NCBI GenBank assembly: GCA_963995505.1
Contig: OZ023186.1
Location: 8,563,570-8,627,569, forward strand
Direction of reading: 5' to 3'
From: Hypericum androsaemum
Lineage: Eukaryota; Streptophyta; Magnoliopsida; Malpighiales; Hypericaceae
Length of the DNA stretch: 64,000 nucleotides
Shown here: in pieces, positions 35,446 through 46,352 of the stretch
How the letters are laid out: every line of letters starts with the position of its first letter
How positions within the stretch are numbered: position 1 is the stretch's first letter
The notes under the pieces: model-generated
What the model saw: only the letters and a program-made list of their open reading frames with translations
What the model was told of the DNA's origin: nothing
The model's database searches: none
Made by a program: the position numbers and the translations under genes

Positions 35446-35913
35446 GCTTGCCTCTGCCGAAGCGCCTGTCCTTCTTGCCTCCGCCGATCCGGCCGTTCCT
35501 CCAGCGTCGTCGGGATCGCCCGATCGCCAATTCTAGCGTACCCTCTACGATCTCCTCTCCTCCGATCTGGCCACCGGATTTCAAATCTCGTCGCTGATCT
35601 TTGACTGCCTCGTGCCTCCTTTAGTGAAGCTTGGTGGATCCAAACGGCAGTGCTCGAGCCGCCAGGAGGATTATGTCCTTCTTGCCTCCGGCAATCCTCC
35701 GACGTCGTCGGGATCCCAACCTTTACCTCGTCGACGACATTGAAGATGGAGACGAGGCTGTTTGCAGGATTTCAGGGCTACGACGGTGGCGGCGTACAAT
35801 TTGCCTCCCGCCTATCTCTCCTCCGACCTCACTCGCTCCGCGATCGTCGACGCGGCCAAGACCTTCACGATTTTGTTGGGGAAAGATTCTGTTTGGTTGG
35901 TGGGGTGCGACCT

Positions 35914-35995
35914 AGTGAAATCTGGGGGATGGAGAAGCTGGAAGTGCTTGATCTGGAGGGGAATTCACTGTCTGGCTCGTTGCCTGGAAAGGTGA
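35914..35995 (+). pseudogene. Captured LRR fragment, RPK2-like
   Basis: SEIWGMEKLEVLDLEGNSL followed by SGSLPGK matches the LRR segment of RPK2/TOADSTOOL2-type receptor kinases (EIWGMEKLEVLDLEGN is characteristic). It ends in a run of Lys codons before the (GA)n tract. Confidence 0.65.
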
Positions 35996-36129
35996 AGAAG
36001 AAGAAGAAGAAGTAAAGATGGAGAGAGAGAGAGAGAGAGAGAGTGGAGGTCTTTTTGTTTTGTCCTTTTTTTATTTTTTTTCCCTTCGGGATAGAAAATT
36101 CACAGTGTCCTTTCTATTAAGAAAATAGT

Positions 36130-36665
36130 TTGTTATGTTATAATTTAATGGTTCGTGATGTCATGGTTTAATGGTTCGTGATGTCATGGTTTAATGGTTC
36201 ACCATGTTTATGATTAAAATAGTTCGTGATGTTATGATTAAATAGTTCGTTATGTTATAATTTAATGGTTCGTGATGTTATAATTAAATGATTTGTGATG
36301 TTATCATTAAATTGTACGACCAGTTATATTAAACGGTATGACCGATTATATTAAATGGTATGTCTCATTAAATTAAATGGTACACCCAAATCTATTAAAT
36401 AGTATGTATGGTTAAATTAAATTGTATGTCCGGCAATATCAAATGGTAGGCCCGATTATATCAAATAGTATTCTCAGTTATATCGAATAGTATGTTCGGG
36501 TATTTAAAATATTTGTAATAGGAAAGTTAAATAATTAATTAAATTATATATCTAATTGTATGCCCGATTATATCAAATGGTATGTCCAGTTATATTAAAT
36601 GATATTTTTGGTTATATTAAATAGTATGCACGATTATATAAAATTGTATGTTCGATTTACTGTAA
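36130..36665. repeat. Minisatellite of TTAAATGGTATG / TTAATGGTTCGTGATG units
   Basis: Units of about 20 bp: TTTAATGGTTCGTGATGTCA in the left part, grading to TATCAAATGGTATGTCCGAT in the right. It lies inside the Pack-MULE. Architecture parallels the GATATTGGTTT arrays of the other MULE-like elements, but the core differs. Confidence 0.8.
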
Positions 36666-37095
36666 TAATTTTTTTATTTATTACCGATTATCTATTAAAA
36701 ATGAAGTCAAAGGAAAAAGAGTTAAAGTGAACAACGGAGACCCACCCTTAATGCCTTCCCAAAAAATCGACGCGCATTCTTCTTTTAAAAAATATTTTCC
36801 TTTTTTCCTATTCTACCCTTACCAGAACTGTATTGGAAAAATCATTCCAGGACCAAATCTGGTCCCGCGACTGAACTAGCTTTCCTCTTCTCTTGTCCAG
36901 TGTACGACTCCCCTACACAGTACACGCACTATTTCTTTCCTCTTTCCTTTCCACTTCACATGTTTATTTCTTGAGGCATAGAGCTAGGGAGAAGAACTAG
37001 GGCCGGCGAATCTTAGGGGCATAGAGCTCATATGGTAGATAGTAAGTTGGAGAATTGAGTTTGAAGTCTTTGGGTTTAGGGTTTTAGGGGGGAAC

Positions 37096-38823
37096 ATGGT
37101 AGTTGTTGTCGAGGCATTTTACCCTTCAATGAACCTGTCCTTACCGACAGCGAAAATGGTATGTGGGTTCCTCACCGATGTCCCAAAGATCCAGTCTTTT
37201 CTACATAAGAAATGTTATGGGATGGTTTCGGCGTTGACCCAGGTCGCTTCTTACCCTAAAGAGACTAACTTTAACCCACATAGTAGGAGTAGGAGTAGGA
37301 GGTCTAACGAGAATAAGCGGGTAGAGAGAAGACTGGCCGGTGCTTTCTTTAGCTTTCGGGCTGCATCTGGGAAGAAGGGTTGGAGGCCTGATACTGCCCT
37401 GGCTAAGGACTTGTTGCTTCGTTTGATTTCGGCAAGTAAGACGAGGAAGGCGCTAGAGGTCGTACATATGATGATAAGTGCCGGTGTTTTTCCGGACAGG
37501 CCTTCGTACACATTGATGTTGGATCATCTGTGTGAGAGAGGGATCATGGTGCCTGCAATGCAGTTGGTTGAGACAGTGGAGAAAAAAGGGCATGGCACGG
37601 GTAGTGCTGCGTATAATTTGCTTCTTAAAGGGCTTTGCAGGTGCGGGAAGCTGGACGAGCTCTTGAGCTGGTTGGATAGGTTTAAGGAGAAAGGGATGGT
37701 GCCTGATGTGGGTACATACAACCTTCTGGTCGAAGCTGCTTGTCGGGAGAGAGGAGTAGATGAGGCAAAGAAGTTCGTGGAGAATATAGTTTCCGAGGGT
37801 GGGGAGATTGACTTGGTGATTTACAATGTCATCTTAACTGGACTGTGCAATGAAGGTCGAATCGAGGAGGCGACTCGGCTCTTCAGGGATTTACCTTCTA
37901 TTGGATTCCAACCAAATATTATAAGCTACAATATTTTGTTGAAGGGCCTTTGCAATGGGGGACGGTGGGCGGAGGCGGGTGAGCTTCTGGCAAAAATGGA
38001 TGATGACGGAATATCACCTGCTCTTTCTACGTACGATAATTTGATCCAGTCACTTGCCTTCCATGGTAGAACAGAGGACGCTCTTAAGATTTTGGATCAA
38101 ATGAAGGAGGGACGTATTCCGCCTGCTACTACATCTTTCAATCCAATCATTAGACAATTTAGCAAGGAGGGTAGGGTGGAGCAAGTGATGAATTGTGTTG
38201 CTCAGATGATTCGACATGGCTGTAAACCTAATAGTAACACGTATATGTCCATCGCCATATTGTGTGAGGCGGGGAAGGTGCAAGAAACATTCGCCGTTAT
38301 ACAGTTCTTGGGTCAGCAGCAGAAGTCTCCCACCTCTTTCTTCTACAAGGAGGTGATCTCAGCACTTTGTAGGAAAGAGAGTACACGTGCTGCATTTCAG
38401 CTTTTTTTCGAAATGTGCTGCAATGGATTTGTTCCCGATTCCTTCACTTACTCGGCACTGATTAGAGGGCTTTGCAGTGAGGGAATGCTTCATGAAGCGC
38501 TTGAGATCCTCATGCTGTTGGAAGGAAGTCACCGCAGGTGCGATGTCGGTTTGTTCAATCCTGTTATTATAGCATTGTGCAGGTCTGGTAGAACGTACTT
38601 GGCGTTGGAGCTCTTCGAGGTAATGATTGACAAAGGGCACAAGCCAAATGCAACAACTTACTATGTGATTGTGGAAGGAATTTTTGCGGATGGAGAGAAA
38701 GAGATGGGGTCCGAAGTTCTGGAATTCTTGCGACGGAATAAACTAGTCAAAGAACCTTCAATCCAAGGACTTGCTCTGCTGTACGATGTTAAGCAATTGC
38801 AAGTGAAGGATCAGCTTCATTAG
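37096..38823 (+). CDS. P-class pentatricopeptide repeat protein, copy 2
   Basis: 575 residues, intronless, with the same architecture as copy 1 and only scattered substitutions. It is five residues longer, in part because of a GTAGGA triplication near 37283-37302 that codes SRSRSRR. About 13 P-type repeats from roughly residue 99, with no editing domain. Substitutions fall at repeat positions as well as elsewhere (for example NPIIRQFSKEGRVEQVMNCV here, NPIIAQYGKEGRVEQVMNCV in copy 1), so the RNA-binding code may have drifted. The start ATG and the leader TTTAGGGTTTTAGGGG are conserved. Its upstream region beyond about 220 bp was replaced by the Pack-MULE, so transcription may differ from copy 1. 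Confidence 0.93.
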   Translation: MVVVVEAFYPSMNLSLPTAKMVCGFLTDVPKIQSFLHKKCYGMVSALTQVASYPKETNFNPHSRSRSRRSNENKRVERRLAGAFFSFRAASGKKGWRPDTALAKDLLLRLISASKTRKALEVVHMMISAGVFPDRPSYTLMLDHLCERGIMVPAMQLVETVEKKGHGTGSAAYNLLLKGLCRCGKLDELLSWLDRFKEKGMVPDVGTYNLLVEAACRERGVDEAKKFVENIVSEGGEIDLVIYNVILTGLCNEGRIEEATRLFRDLPSIGFQPNIISYNILLKGLCNGGRWAEAGELLAKMDDDGISPALSTYDNLIQSLAFHGRTEDALKILDQMKEGRIPPATTSFNPIIRQFSKEGRVEQVMNCVAQMIRHGCKPNSNTYMSIAILCEAGKVQETFAVIQFLGQQQKSPTSFFYKEVISALCRKESTRAAFQLFFEMCCNGFVPDSFTYSALIRGLCSEGMLHEALEILMLLEGSHRRCDVGLFNPVIIALCRSGRTYLALELFEVMIDKGHKPNATTYYVIVEGIFADGEKEMGSEVLEFLRRNKLVKEPSIQGLALLYDVKQLQVKDQLH

Positions 38824-39405
38824 CCATTGTTAATGAAGAGAAGTGGTTAAGTTGTTCATCAAATGCTCCTGTCTTTCTAAGAAGCATACCCTGAAGAGAG
38901 GATGAGGCAGATAGGACGAGGAAGTTGTTCTTTTAGTGCAGATAGTCCTACACTGGTGCTCTGTAAGATTTTGATGTTTTTGATTTGTTCCAATATAGTT
39001 TCTTCAGCTAGTAATACATTGCTCAACTCAAACTTCTCCTTTTCGTGAACTTGCTTAAGTTGATCCTTTTTCGGGGAAAGTTTGCTTAAGTACCTTGTGT
39101 TTGTACTTAGGTGTTTATGGATAAATTTGTGTATATCGAGTAGTGTTTATAGATAAATTTGTGTATATCGAGTACCATGTGGTATAAATCGATAATTACT
39201 AAACGGCTAACTCGACTTCCCAGCTTCCCATGTCACTGGCTAAATCTTATTAGTGGTCCTATGTAAACCTGATTAACAAACTGAAACTAATTACCCTGTT
39301 CCCCTCTTTGGGAGTAACAATTAGAAGGTAAGAGAGTTTTATGCAAGTGAATTTGAATATAGAAGTGTGGTGAATTGCTCGACTAGTTTTAGAAGATTTT
39401 ATATT

Positions 39406-39689
39406 GGGCAAATTACTTTCAGGTCTCTGGTTTATAATTTTATTACTCGCAGGTCCCTAGCTTTTGGAAATAGTGTATGAGGTCCCTGCTTTTTAAGAAA
39501 ATATTGGTCTGAAGTCCCTAGTCACTGGATCGATCTTCTTAAAAATCTCCGGAGAAAATCTCCGATCCGATGACTAGGGACCTCAGACCAATATTTTATT
39601 AAAAATCAGGGACCTCATGCACTATTTTCAAAAATCAAAGACTTGCAAGTAACAAAATTATAAACCAAGAACTTGAGGGTAATTTGTCC
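39406..39689. mobile_element. Hairpin MITE, 284 bp, 8-bp TSD TTTATATT
   Basis: TTTATATT at 39398-39405 and 39690-39697. Almost the whole element is an inverted repeat with arms of about 130 bp: GGGCAAATTACTTTCAGGTC against GGACAAATTACCCTCAAGTT, meeting near the centre at TCTCCGGAGAAAATCTCCG. The terminus resembles that of 29593-30494 (GGGCAAATTA). Confidence 0.88.
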
Positions 39690-39960
39690 TTTATATTTCA
39701 GCTCTTTTTCTTCAGATCTCAGAAACTTTATAAATGGATACTTCATTGCTGTTAATTTTGAGATCATGTCCTAGCCAATGCACAATCAAGCCCCCGACTC
39801 TTCTCGAGTCTTTGCCCAACCAGAATGCAAAGCATCCAAGGAATGCAAATCTGGCAATGCAAGAAGTGCTTTCAAAAGGGTAGTACGATTACAACGGACC
39901 ATGAGTTTTGCATGAGCAATTGATTATGATAAAATCTCCATATCCAACCCAAAAATTTTA

Positions 39961-40260
39961 ATCAGTTTTCTCGTACTTTCAAAGGGGGTCGTACGAGCAC
40001 AACCAAATTTACATCCTTAGCTTTTATATTGATCAGATATTTCGAACTGCTCAATTTGTTCAACCTTATAGCCGAAAATAAAGAAGATAGAGAAACGATG
40101 AGTATCACCACATGTTCAAGAAAGACTCGAGGAGAAGAGCATGAAATGAGTATTACATCATCAATATTTAATGTTACAACGAATTGATTCAATCTTTTTC
40201 CATCTCAATTTTTCATATTATATCTTATTTTGATTTAAAAAAAAGTACAGGCAGCACATT
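39961..40260. other. Short intergenic, no supported gene
   Basis: AT-rich sequence between the PPR block and the 3' end of the GDSL gene. It should include the GDSL 3' UTR. A frame on the minus strand (40192-39962) has no domain. Confidence 0.5.
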
Positions 40261-41941
40261 CTATGATAACAATTGTTTAAGAGAATCTCGTAGTTCTATA
40301 GAAACAAGTTGACTGCCGTGTTGGGCGGGATGGACAATGTCAAAGAAGAAAGACATTTCTGGGCGGTCACACAACGTATAGTTTTTCTTGCCCGTGACAC
40401 TGTCCACCAGCCCACATGCCATCGGAGTAGCTCCTCTGCAACATGCCGTCGTCGGATTTTTGTATCGTGAATCTTCTGCAAATTATGAACAATGTTCAAA
40501 AAGTGTCTCGATTATATGTAGCCTCAAAATTTTGTAACCAAAATACACGGATGACAAAAAATAAAATGCAGGTCACCTGTTGTTCTTGCATGTTTGTTCA
40601 TGGCTTTAAGGAACGCATTGTATGAATCGATTAGGACAAAGGGTTGTTGACCATTGACTTCTTTGTTTAGTTTCTTCACTGCCAACTTTAACATTTGGTT
40701 GTGTGTTTGGCAAAATTTGTTAACAGTTTGGTCGCAGCACTTGGGGAAACTAGAAGAATTTTTTACACTTTGAGGGAAGCATCCGCCTGGGGGCAACGTC
40801 AACACCGCCACCTTTGGTACTCCCAAATCATAGAGAGTTTTGAGGTTTCTCGCTAGTTCTTCGACAACTTTTTTCATGAAGATTGAGTTTTCCTGTCATG
40901 TTATATCGTATAATTAGTAAAAGAAAATAAGTTGACATATTCAAATTTCAGACAATAACAATGGTCATATCAAACATGCTCTGTGAAACAAGGCTCATCA
41001 AGTCAACATTTGCACGGATTTTAACTTTGTAAACACGCCACAAAACGAGGTCAGGTGATAGAAATTATGGGCACGAGATCAGCAGACTCTGATACAATGT
41101 TAGAATCTCCGAATCTAACCAAAACTTTAAGACAATGAATATTATGTTAGTTTCTCATGAATTACTTACCGTAGGAGTACGTGGTCTCTTCTTCTGGAAC
41201 ATTGTATAATCGTTGCCTGATGTATGTATAAAAGCAACCGAAGAATTAATGTCTGCTTGAGTGTACAATTTTTCAGCAATTAGTGTCTTGAGGTGATCAA
41301 TTTGCATTGACAAGCCTATAGAGTTGATATTATCGGCAAAAAGGCCAGATCCTCCATAGGCAAAGTTAATTCCTCTCTTCAATTCCGATTTTTTTGCACC
41401 AGCTATCTTCTCGTATGGTACTGGAGCATGTATCCCAAAATATGAAGCTATAATTGAAAAATTAAAGAGAAGATTAGTGCATGTTAGTTGTTGCTAGAAA
41501 TAATTACTCGGATAAAATAATTATCCCAATTTATTAAACATAAAAACGATGATTTTACCTATATAATCGGTGATGCAACGACCATCAGAAAATCGCCCTG
41601 TTGGTTTGCCGGGATAAGTAATTCCATATGGTACAAGCATCGAACCAACATTGGCACGTGAGTTCCCCGTGTCAACAAAGGAGTCACCAAATACAAATAA
41701 TTTCTTGCCACCATTTTTGTTTGTAATATCATCTGTTCCTATATATGTACGACCAATCATAAACAAGAAGAATAACTATTAGAAAAATATATTAAATTGG
41801 ACAAAATACGAGAACTGACAATGCCAATGTAAAACAATATTAGTTAGGGGATAAATAATGACGATTAACTAGCAAACCTTTAGAGCACGAAGCCAAGCAG
41901 AGGTAAAAAACTAGGCAAAGAAATAACTGATACGTCGCCAT
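40261..41941 (-). CDS. GDSL esterase/lipase, five exons, intact
   Basis: SGNH/GDSL hydrolases cleave esters (lipids, wall polymers, secondary metabolites); plant members are mostly secreted. Exons: 41941-41878, 41738-41559, 41447-41170, 40892-40577 and 40475-40261. They add to 1053 nt, 350 residues, with phases 1, 1, 0 and 1 that join cleanly. Exon 1 codes a signal peptide (MATYQLFLCLVFYLCLASC). Block I LFVFGDSFVDTGN has the nucleophile Ser, NFAYGGSGLF follows, block III is HTSGNDY and block V is FFFDIVHPAQHG with the catalytic Asp and His. TAG at 40263-40261. The FFFDIVHPAQ ending suggests the At5g03610-like subgroup. Length is normal for the family. No neighbours are related. Confidence 0.93.
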
Positions 41942-42030
41942 TGTATGTATTGAACAATTTTTTTTTGTTTCTTTTGAAAATAAAGAGAATGAAACTTCAA
42001 ATTTTTAATTTTTTTAATGTAGATGTGACT

Positions 42031-42038
42031 TATTTATA
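42031..42038 (-). promoter_or_regulatory. Probable TATA box of the GDSL gene
   Basis: TATAAATA on the minus strand, about 90 bp 5' of the start codon at 41941. This spacing allows a leader of roughly 60 bp. No other TATA-like sequence is nearer. Confidence 0.55.
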
Positions 42039-42420
42039 ATACGGGAGAAACCGGATCAGAGCCCTATTTGTCATTTTTTTGTTTTGTAAATTAACGACCA
42101 AATGCCAGTAAAAACTGATTCGAAACGTTACAACGGCCTTACCAGCAATTTAAATATTAAAGGTGGTAATGTTTTGCTGTCAACATGTTAGTTGATTTGG
42201 TTTATCCTAATAATTGGAGTCGACGTCTGTTTGAAGGAGATCTAGAGTTCAAATTCTAACAAAGCATAATTGTTAGTGTGAATAGTTAACCTTTTAAAAA
42301 ATAGGGAGTACCTTGTCCAAAAACCAAATCAAAGGACAGGGTTACCAACTGCAGCTTCATCCTAAAAGAAAACAAAATTCCAGCTTCAATTACCTGCAAC
42401 TTGTAAACTTCCTAGTTTTT

Positions 42421-43021
42421 GGGTTAAATACGCTTAAGTAACATGTGTTACTAGAAATAGACACTTTAGACCATGAGTTATAAAAATACCCAATAAAGAT
42501 CCTGAATTTTCAAAAAGCTAAATCTATCACAATGAAAAGTCTATAATACCCCTCATTCCTCTCTCCCTCATTTCCCTACCTCTTCCTTCCCCTTTCTTTT
42601 TCCCATATTATAAACATCTAATTATAGAGCCATAAAAAACGTTGATAAAAATGTGTACCGGTGAGTGTTGGCTTTCACGATTGTCAATATGAACAAGGAG
42701 TTTTTTTCTCATGGTGATTTCGACGATTTAGATTTGTCATGCAATTACTCCCCGAGCTGGTTGCAGTGGAAATCTACGGTGTTGCGAGGATTTTAGAGCG
42801 TAGAAACCATGTTCTAGTGGAACTAACTTAATTATATTCAATTGCAATGGCAAGGCCGGTGGGCAAGTGGAGGGGAAGGAGAGGGAGAATGTAGGGTATA
42901 ATAGACTTTTCAATATAATAATTTTAGTTTTTTTAAAACTCGGGATCTTTTTATGTGTTTTTATAATTTAGGGTCTAAAGTGTCTATTTCAAATAACAAG
43001 GTATTTAAGTGTATTTAATCC
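42421..43021. mobile_element. Long-TIR element, 601 bp, same family as 21927-22736
   Basis: Starts GGGTTAAATACGCTTAAGTA and ends, on the complement, GGATTAAATACACTTAAATA. Both sides continue AAATAGACACTTTAGACC and ATTATAAAAA. Candidate TSD TAGTTTTT / TATTTTTT with one mismatch. No coding capacity. Confidence 0.75.
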
Positions 43022-44930
43022 TATTTTTTCAGAGAATACGTATAAAAATTATTATACAAGAGAGAGCTCCGGCAACCATTGTAATAATCTATTAGGTAAA
43101 TGTCGTCTGATATTGACATCGCTACAGTCTTAAAAATTGTTCACTCATTTCACCGAAGACTAATCACTTGCAGTCGCACTTAATAAAAAAATCATTTGCA
43201 GTCGCAAGACCGCAACCAGCTCCACACTTTGTCTCCCCTTGTCGTAAAAAAATTCAACTCCTAATCACCCATGCATCAAAATTTGGCCAAAATTGCCTCA
43301 TTTTTCACTTGTCAATCAATCGAGTTTGACCTAATATTGATGTGTTCTACCGCTAATTGCAATTTGATAAAATGCATACTTCAATGTTCTCAAAGCTTTA
43401 TGCAACCATGTAGAAAGCAATCTGTATTGTCTTGATCTCGATCTCTAAACCTGAACTCGCTTTGCATTGAAAAATTCTTGTTTTTTGAGAAGTAGATGGC
43501 AATTATCAAGAAATTTTTTTTGTCAAAATAGTAATTAATTATACGTTATACACTCATTAGTGCTTGTAAGCACATGTCGCTTAAAAAAATAAAATCATGT
43601 TAATATATCTATTTCTGATTAAATGGGACACAATCATTACTCTTTTGTCTAATCATCGAAGTTATCTACGATCATTAACCTACTCCAATAGCGCCTTTTT
43701 TACCCCTTTTAGAAATTCCGGACTTCCTGGTACGATAATAAAATTAATTTTCCTTGTGTTGGCCTCTTGATTAAGGTTGGGGTTTTGCTGGTTTGGTGGA
43801 GACTGTACTGGAGTAACACAATTGACAGTGGGGTTTCTTGAGTGTATTAAAAGGGGCATGGTGGTTGGTATATCAGGTTTTATCTTTTTGGTTTGGGATT
43901 TAGAATGGGGGCTTAGCTAACTCTTATCAAGTTGGTTATTTTGATAAGTGTTTATCTAGTGTGCATTTACAAGAGATTGATGCTGAAAAAGCACTTAGGT
44001 AGATTTTTTATAGAATAATACAAATTTTATCTTTTTAAAAAAATGAAAAATAAAATTTTCAGTTATACTTTTAGACTCAATGTGGAATCTTTTATGGTGA
44101 GGCATGGTGGGATTTTTCATGGTTTCCTCTCTTTTTGTTCTTTAGTTTTTAAGAATGATTTTTAGTTGGGTTAGCTTTTTAAATATAACTATGGTATTTG
44201 AACACTAACTATCCTCGTTTGAATAGTTACAAATTTCTTTCAATAAGTTTGGCCATAAAACTTTTGACGATTTTCACAATTCTATAGGGTTTTTATTATT
44301 ATTATACGTAACATTTCCACAAACGAACCTTCCAAAGGAGGTTACACCAAGGGACCACGTCAAAGGTACCATATAGCGTCTATCAGACGCACATCAAATG
44401 ATAAGCGATATCTAGGTACAAAAATGATAGAACCACCAAGAGTAATTCAAAACTGAAAACCCAACTATATACCTATAAACTACAAAGGAGAAGAGAGTTA
44501 TGGAGGGTCGAAAACCCATAAATGATCCATACCACAAGTCGCCTCCTTGATAGCACAAAGGATATTCGAGGCATCAATCTCCTAAGAAAAGTCTGCGACA
44601 ATTGCCAGGCGCCACGTCTCGGACGAGAGCGTCTCACTTAGGTCATCATCTGATGATTCCATACCCACCAAAATTAAGGGAAGACAAAGCTCCAATTCTA
44701 TAGGGTTATTTTTCTTGAGATCTTCTTAGATAATTCTTATCATTGAGCATTGATACTATCTTTAATAGATTTTATCTAGTACATTAGTAGGATGTTTGTG
44801 AGAAAAAGTACTTGGTGTAATTACTATACCGAAGCTATCAAAATTTTAGCTATCAAAAAAAATTCTCGAACACAATTACATTTTAATGACAATAACTCCG
44901 GATTTTTTATAAAGCTATAACAACTTATGC
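43022..44930. other. Intergenic; possible LINE 3' remnant at 44300-44690
   Basis: Mostly unique AT-rich sequence. On the minus strand 44690-44510 reads IVADFS and, after a stop, EIDASNILCAIKEATCG, vaguely like the RNase-H end of plant LINEs. It is followed on that strand by about 200 bp and a TAATAATAATAAAAACC tail. Weak evidence only. Confidence 0.3.
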
Positions 44931-44934
44931 AATA

Positions 44935-45125
44935 TTTTCAAAAATATGGTCCGACCAGTGGTCTGACCAGTCAGACTGCTACCCGGGACCAAACCCATGT
45001 CATTTTTACATAAAACCTAGAAAGTGGTTCGACCGGTCAAAATATGGTCGGACCACTCGATCAGGTATTTCTGGGTGACCCAGTTCACCCGGATAAGAAA
45101 AATTAATTTTTATTTTTCTATTTTA
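44935..45125. mobile_element. Degenerate hAT-MITE-like fragment
   Basis: Contains ATATGGTCCGACCAGTGGTC and AATATGGTCGGACCACTCGA as inverted motifs plus TGACCCAGTTCACCCGG. The style is the same as 18541-18890 and 55390-55755. Ends not resolved. Confidence 0.4.
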
Positions 45126-45216
45126 TCGAATTTAATTTAGAAACAAAATCTCTACTTCCACGTTGAGAGCGTGTACGTCACTTTTGGATTACAACAAACT
45201 TATCTTTTTAACAATT

Positions 45217-46352
45217 GGCGCCCATGTGTCAGGGCGCCTCCTCTGCCCATGTCAGGAGAGAGGAAAAATTGAAAAAAAAATAATGATATAGTGGAGGCGC
45301 CAACCTCTCAGGGCGCCTCCCTTATTTTTTTTTTTGAATATTTCAATACTAATATAATTCGATATATATCTTAGTACTAATATAATCTAATATACTGATA
45401 TAATATATATCAATAAATTCAAATAAATTAAATTTACAACAGTTAAATTTATCGATGTATAAATTCAGATCATTCTATGACCAAATAATTTTTTTTTTAA
45501 ATTTATCGATACCAAATTTTAATAGTTGTATCAGGAGAGAGGGAAAATTGAAAAAAAAAATGATATAGTGGAAGCGCCAACCTCTCAGGGCGCCTCCCTT
45601 CATTTTTTTTAATATTTCAGTACTAATATAATTCGATATATATCCTAGTACTAATATAATCTAATATATGTTACAAATATATTTGAAAATATATCGATTA
45701 TATTTTGGTAATATATTTGATAAGGTTTTGAATTCGTAAAATTTATCGATATATTATTGATAAGGTTTTTCAATGGTGGGTAAATGGTGGATAATATATA
45801 TTCGATAATATATTTGAAAAAAACTTATCGATAAATTTGTTGATATATATTATATTAGTATAATGATAATGATTGAATTATATTATAGATCATTTAGTAT
45901 TGAGATAAATTTACGATACAACAATTAAATTTATCGAAGTATAAATTCAGATCATTCTATGAACAAATAATTTTTTTTGGTGACCAAATAAAGTTGGCGC
46001 CTCCAAGTTTTTTTTTTGGATTCGTAAATTTATCGATATATGTTATCCACCATTTATCGATAAGTGTTTTTTTGGATTCGTAAATTTAAAATTTATCGAT
46101 AACTATTAAAAAAAATATTAAAAAAAATGAAGGGAGGCGCCCTGAGAGGTTGGCGCCTCCACTATATCATTATTTTTTTTTCAATTTTCCCTCTCTCCTG
46201 ACATGGGCAGCGGAGGCGCCCTGACACATGGGCGCCTTCTTCACAAAAATTTAATATTAAATATTCGTTTAACCTATTTAGGGAATATGTATAACTTTTT
46301 ACCTATTTAGGGAAAATATGTATGTTTTTTACCTATTTCAGAAAAAATCCCA
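45217..46352. mobile_element. GGCGCC inverted-repeat element (arms about 125 bp)
   Basis: The left arm 45217-45346 (GGCGCCCATGTGTCAGGGCG ... GGAGGCGCCAACCTCTCAGG) is the inverse of 46109-46236. A partial direct copy of the left arm sits at 45525-45610. The loop is AT-rich with many TTTATCGATA words. The right end, on the complement GGGATTTTTTCTGAAATAGG with AAATAGGTAAAA blocks, is like the TIR of 28501-29170, so it is probably the same superfamily. The left terminus appears truncated. Confidence 0.75.

Larger units (their letters stand above)
35043..36866 (+). mobile_element. Pack-MULE, 1824 bp, 9-bp TSD, carrying LRR-kinase fragments
   Basis: GCGACTGAA flanks it at 35034-35042 and 36867-36875. 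The PPR copy 1 upstream region has the empty site at about 24293 (GCAGGGCGAATGAACTAGC). TIR-like ends are GGGTCCTGCATG...CAGGTCC on the left and GGGACCAGATTTGGTCCTGG (complement) on the right. The interior has fragments of receptor kinases (35245-35445 and 35914-35995), GC-rich unidentified coding-like sequence between them, a (GA)n tract at 36019-36045 and a TTAAATGGTATG minisatellite. Its right end lies 230 bp 5' of the PPR copy 2 start codon. Confidence 0.82.
32200..39960 (+). repeat. PPR segmental duplication, block 2
   Basis: Partner of 20905-26690, as described there. Block 2 lacks the nested element at 21290-22888, carries about 1.3 kb of different sequence at 33500-34960, and has gained a Pack-MULE (35043-36866) and a MITE (39406-39689). 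Low-complexity (AT)n lies at 32677-32690. Confidence 0.85.

Noticed and set aside
35135..35915. Pro/Ser- and Ala-rich open frames of about 75-133 residues
   Set aside because: They are out-of-frame readings of the captured LRR fragments in the Pack-MULE. The LRR reading itself is shifted and lacks a start.
36867..36875. Pack-MULE TSD read as part of a conserved PPR promoter element
   Set aside because: GCGACTGAA appears once (as GCGAATGAA) in the copy 1 promoter and twice only around the insertion, which is what a target-site duplication predicts.
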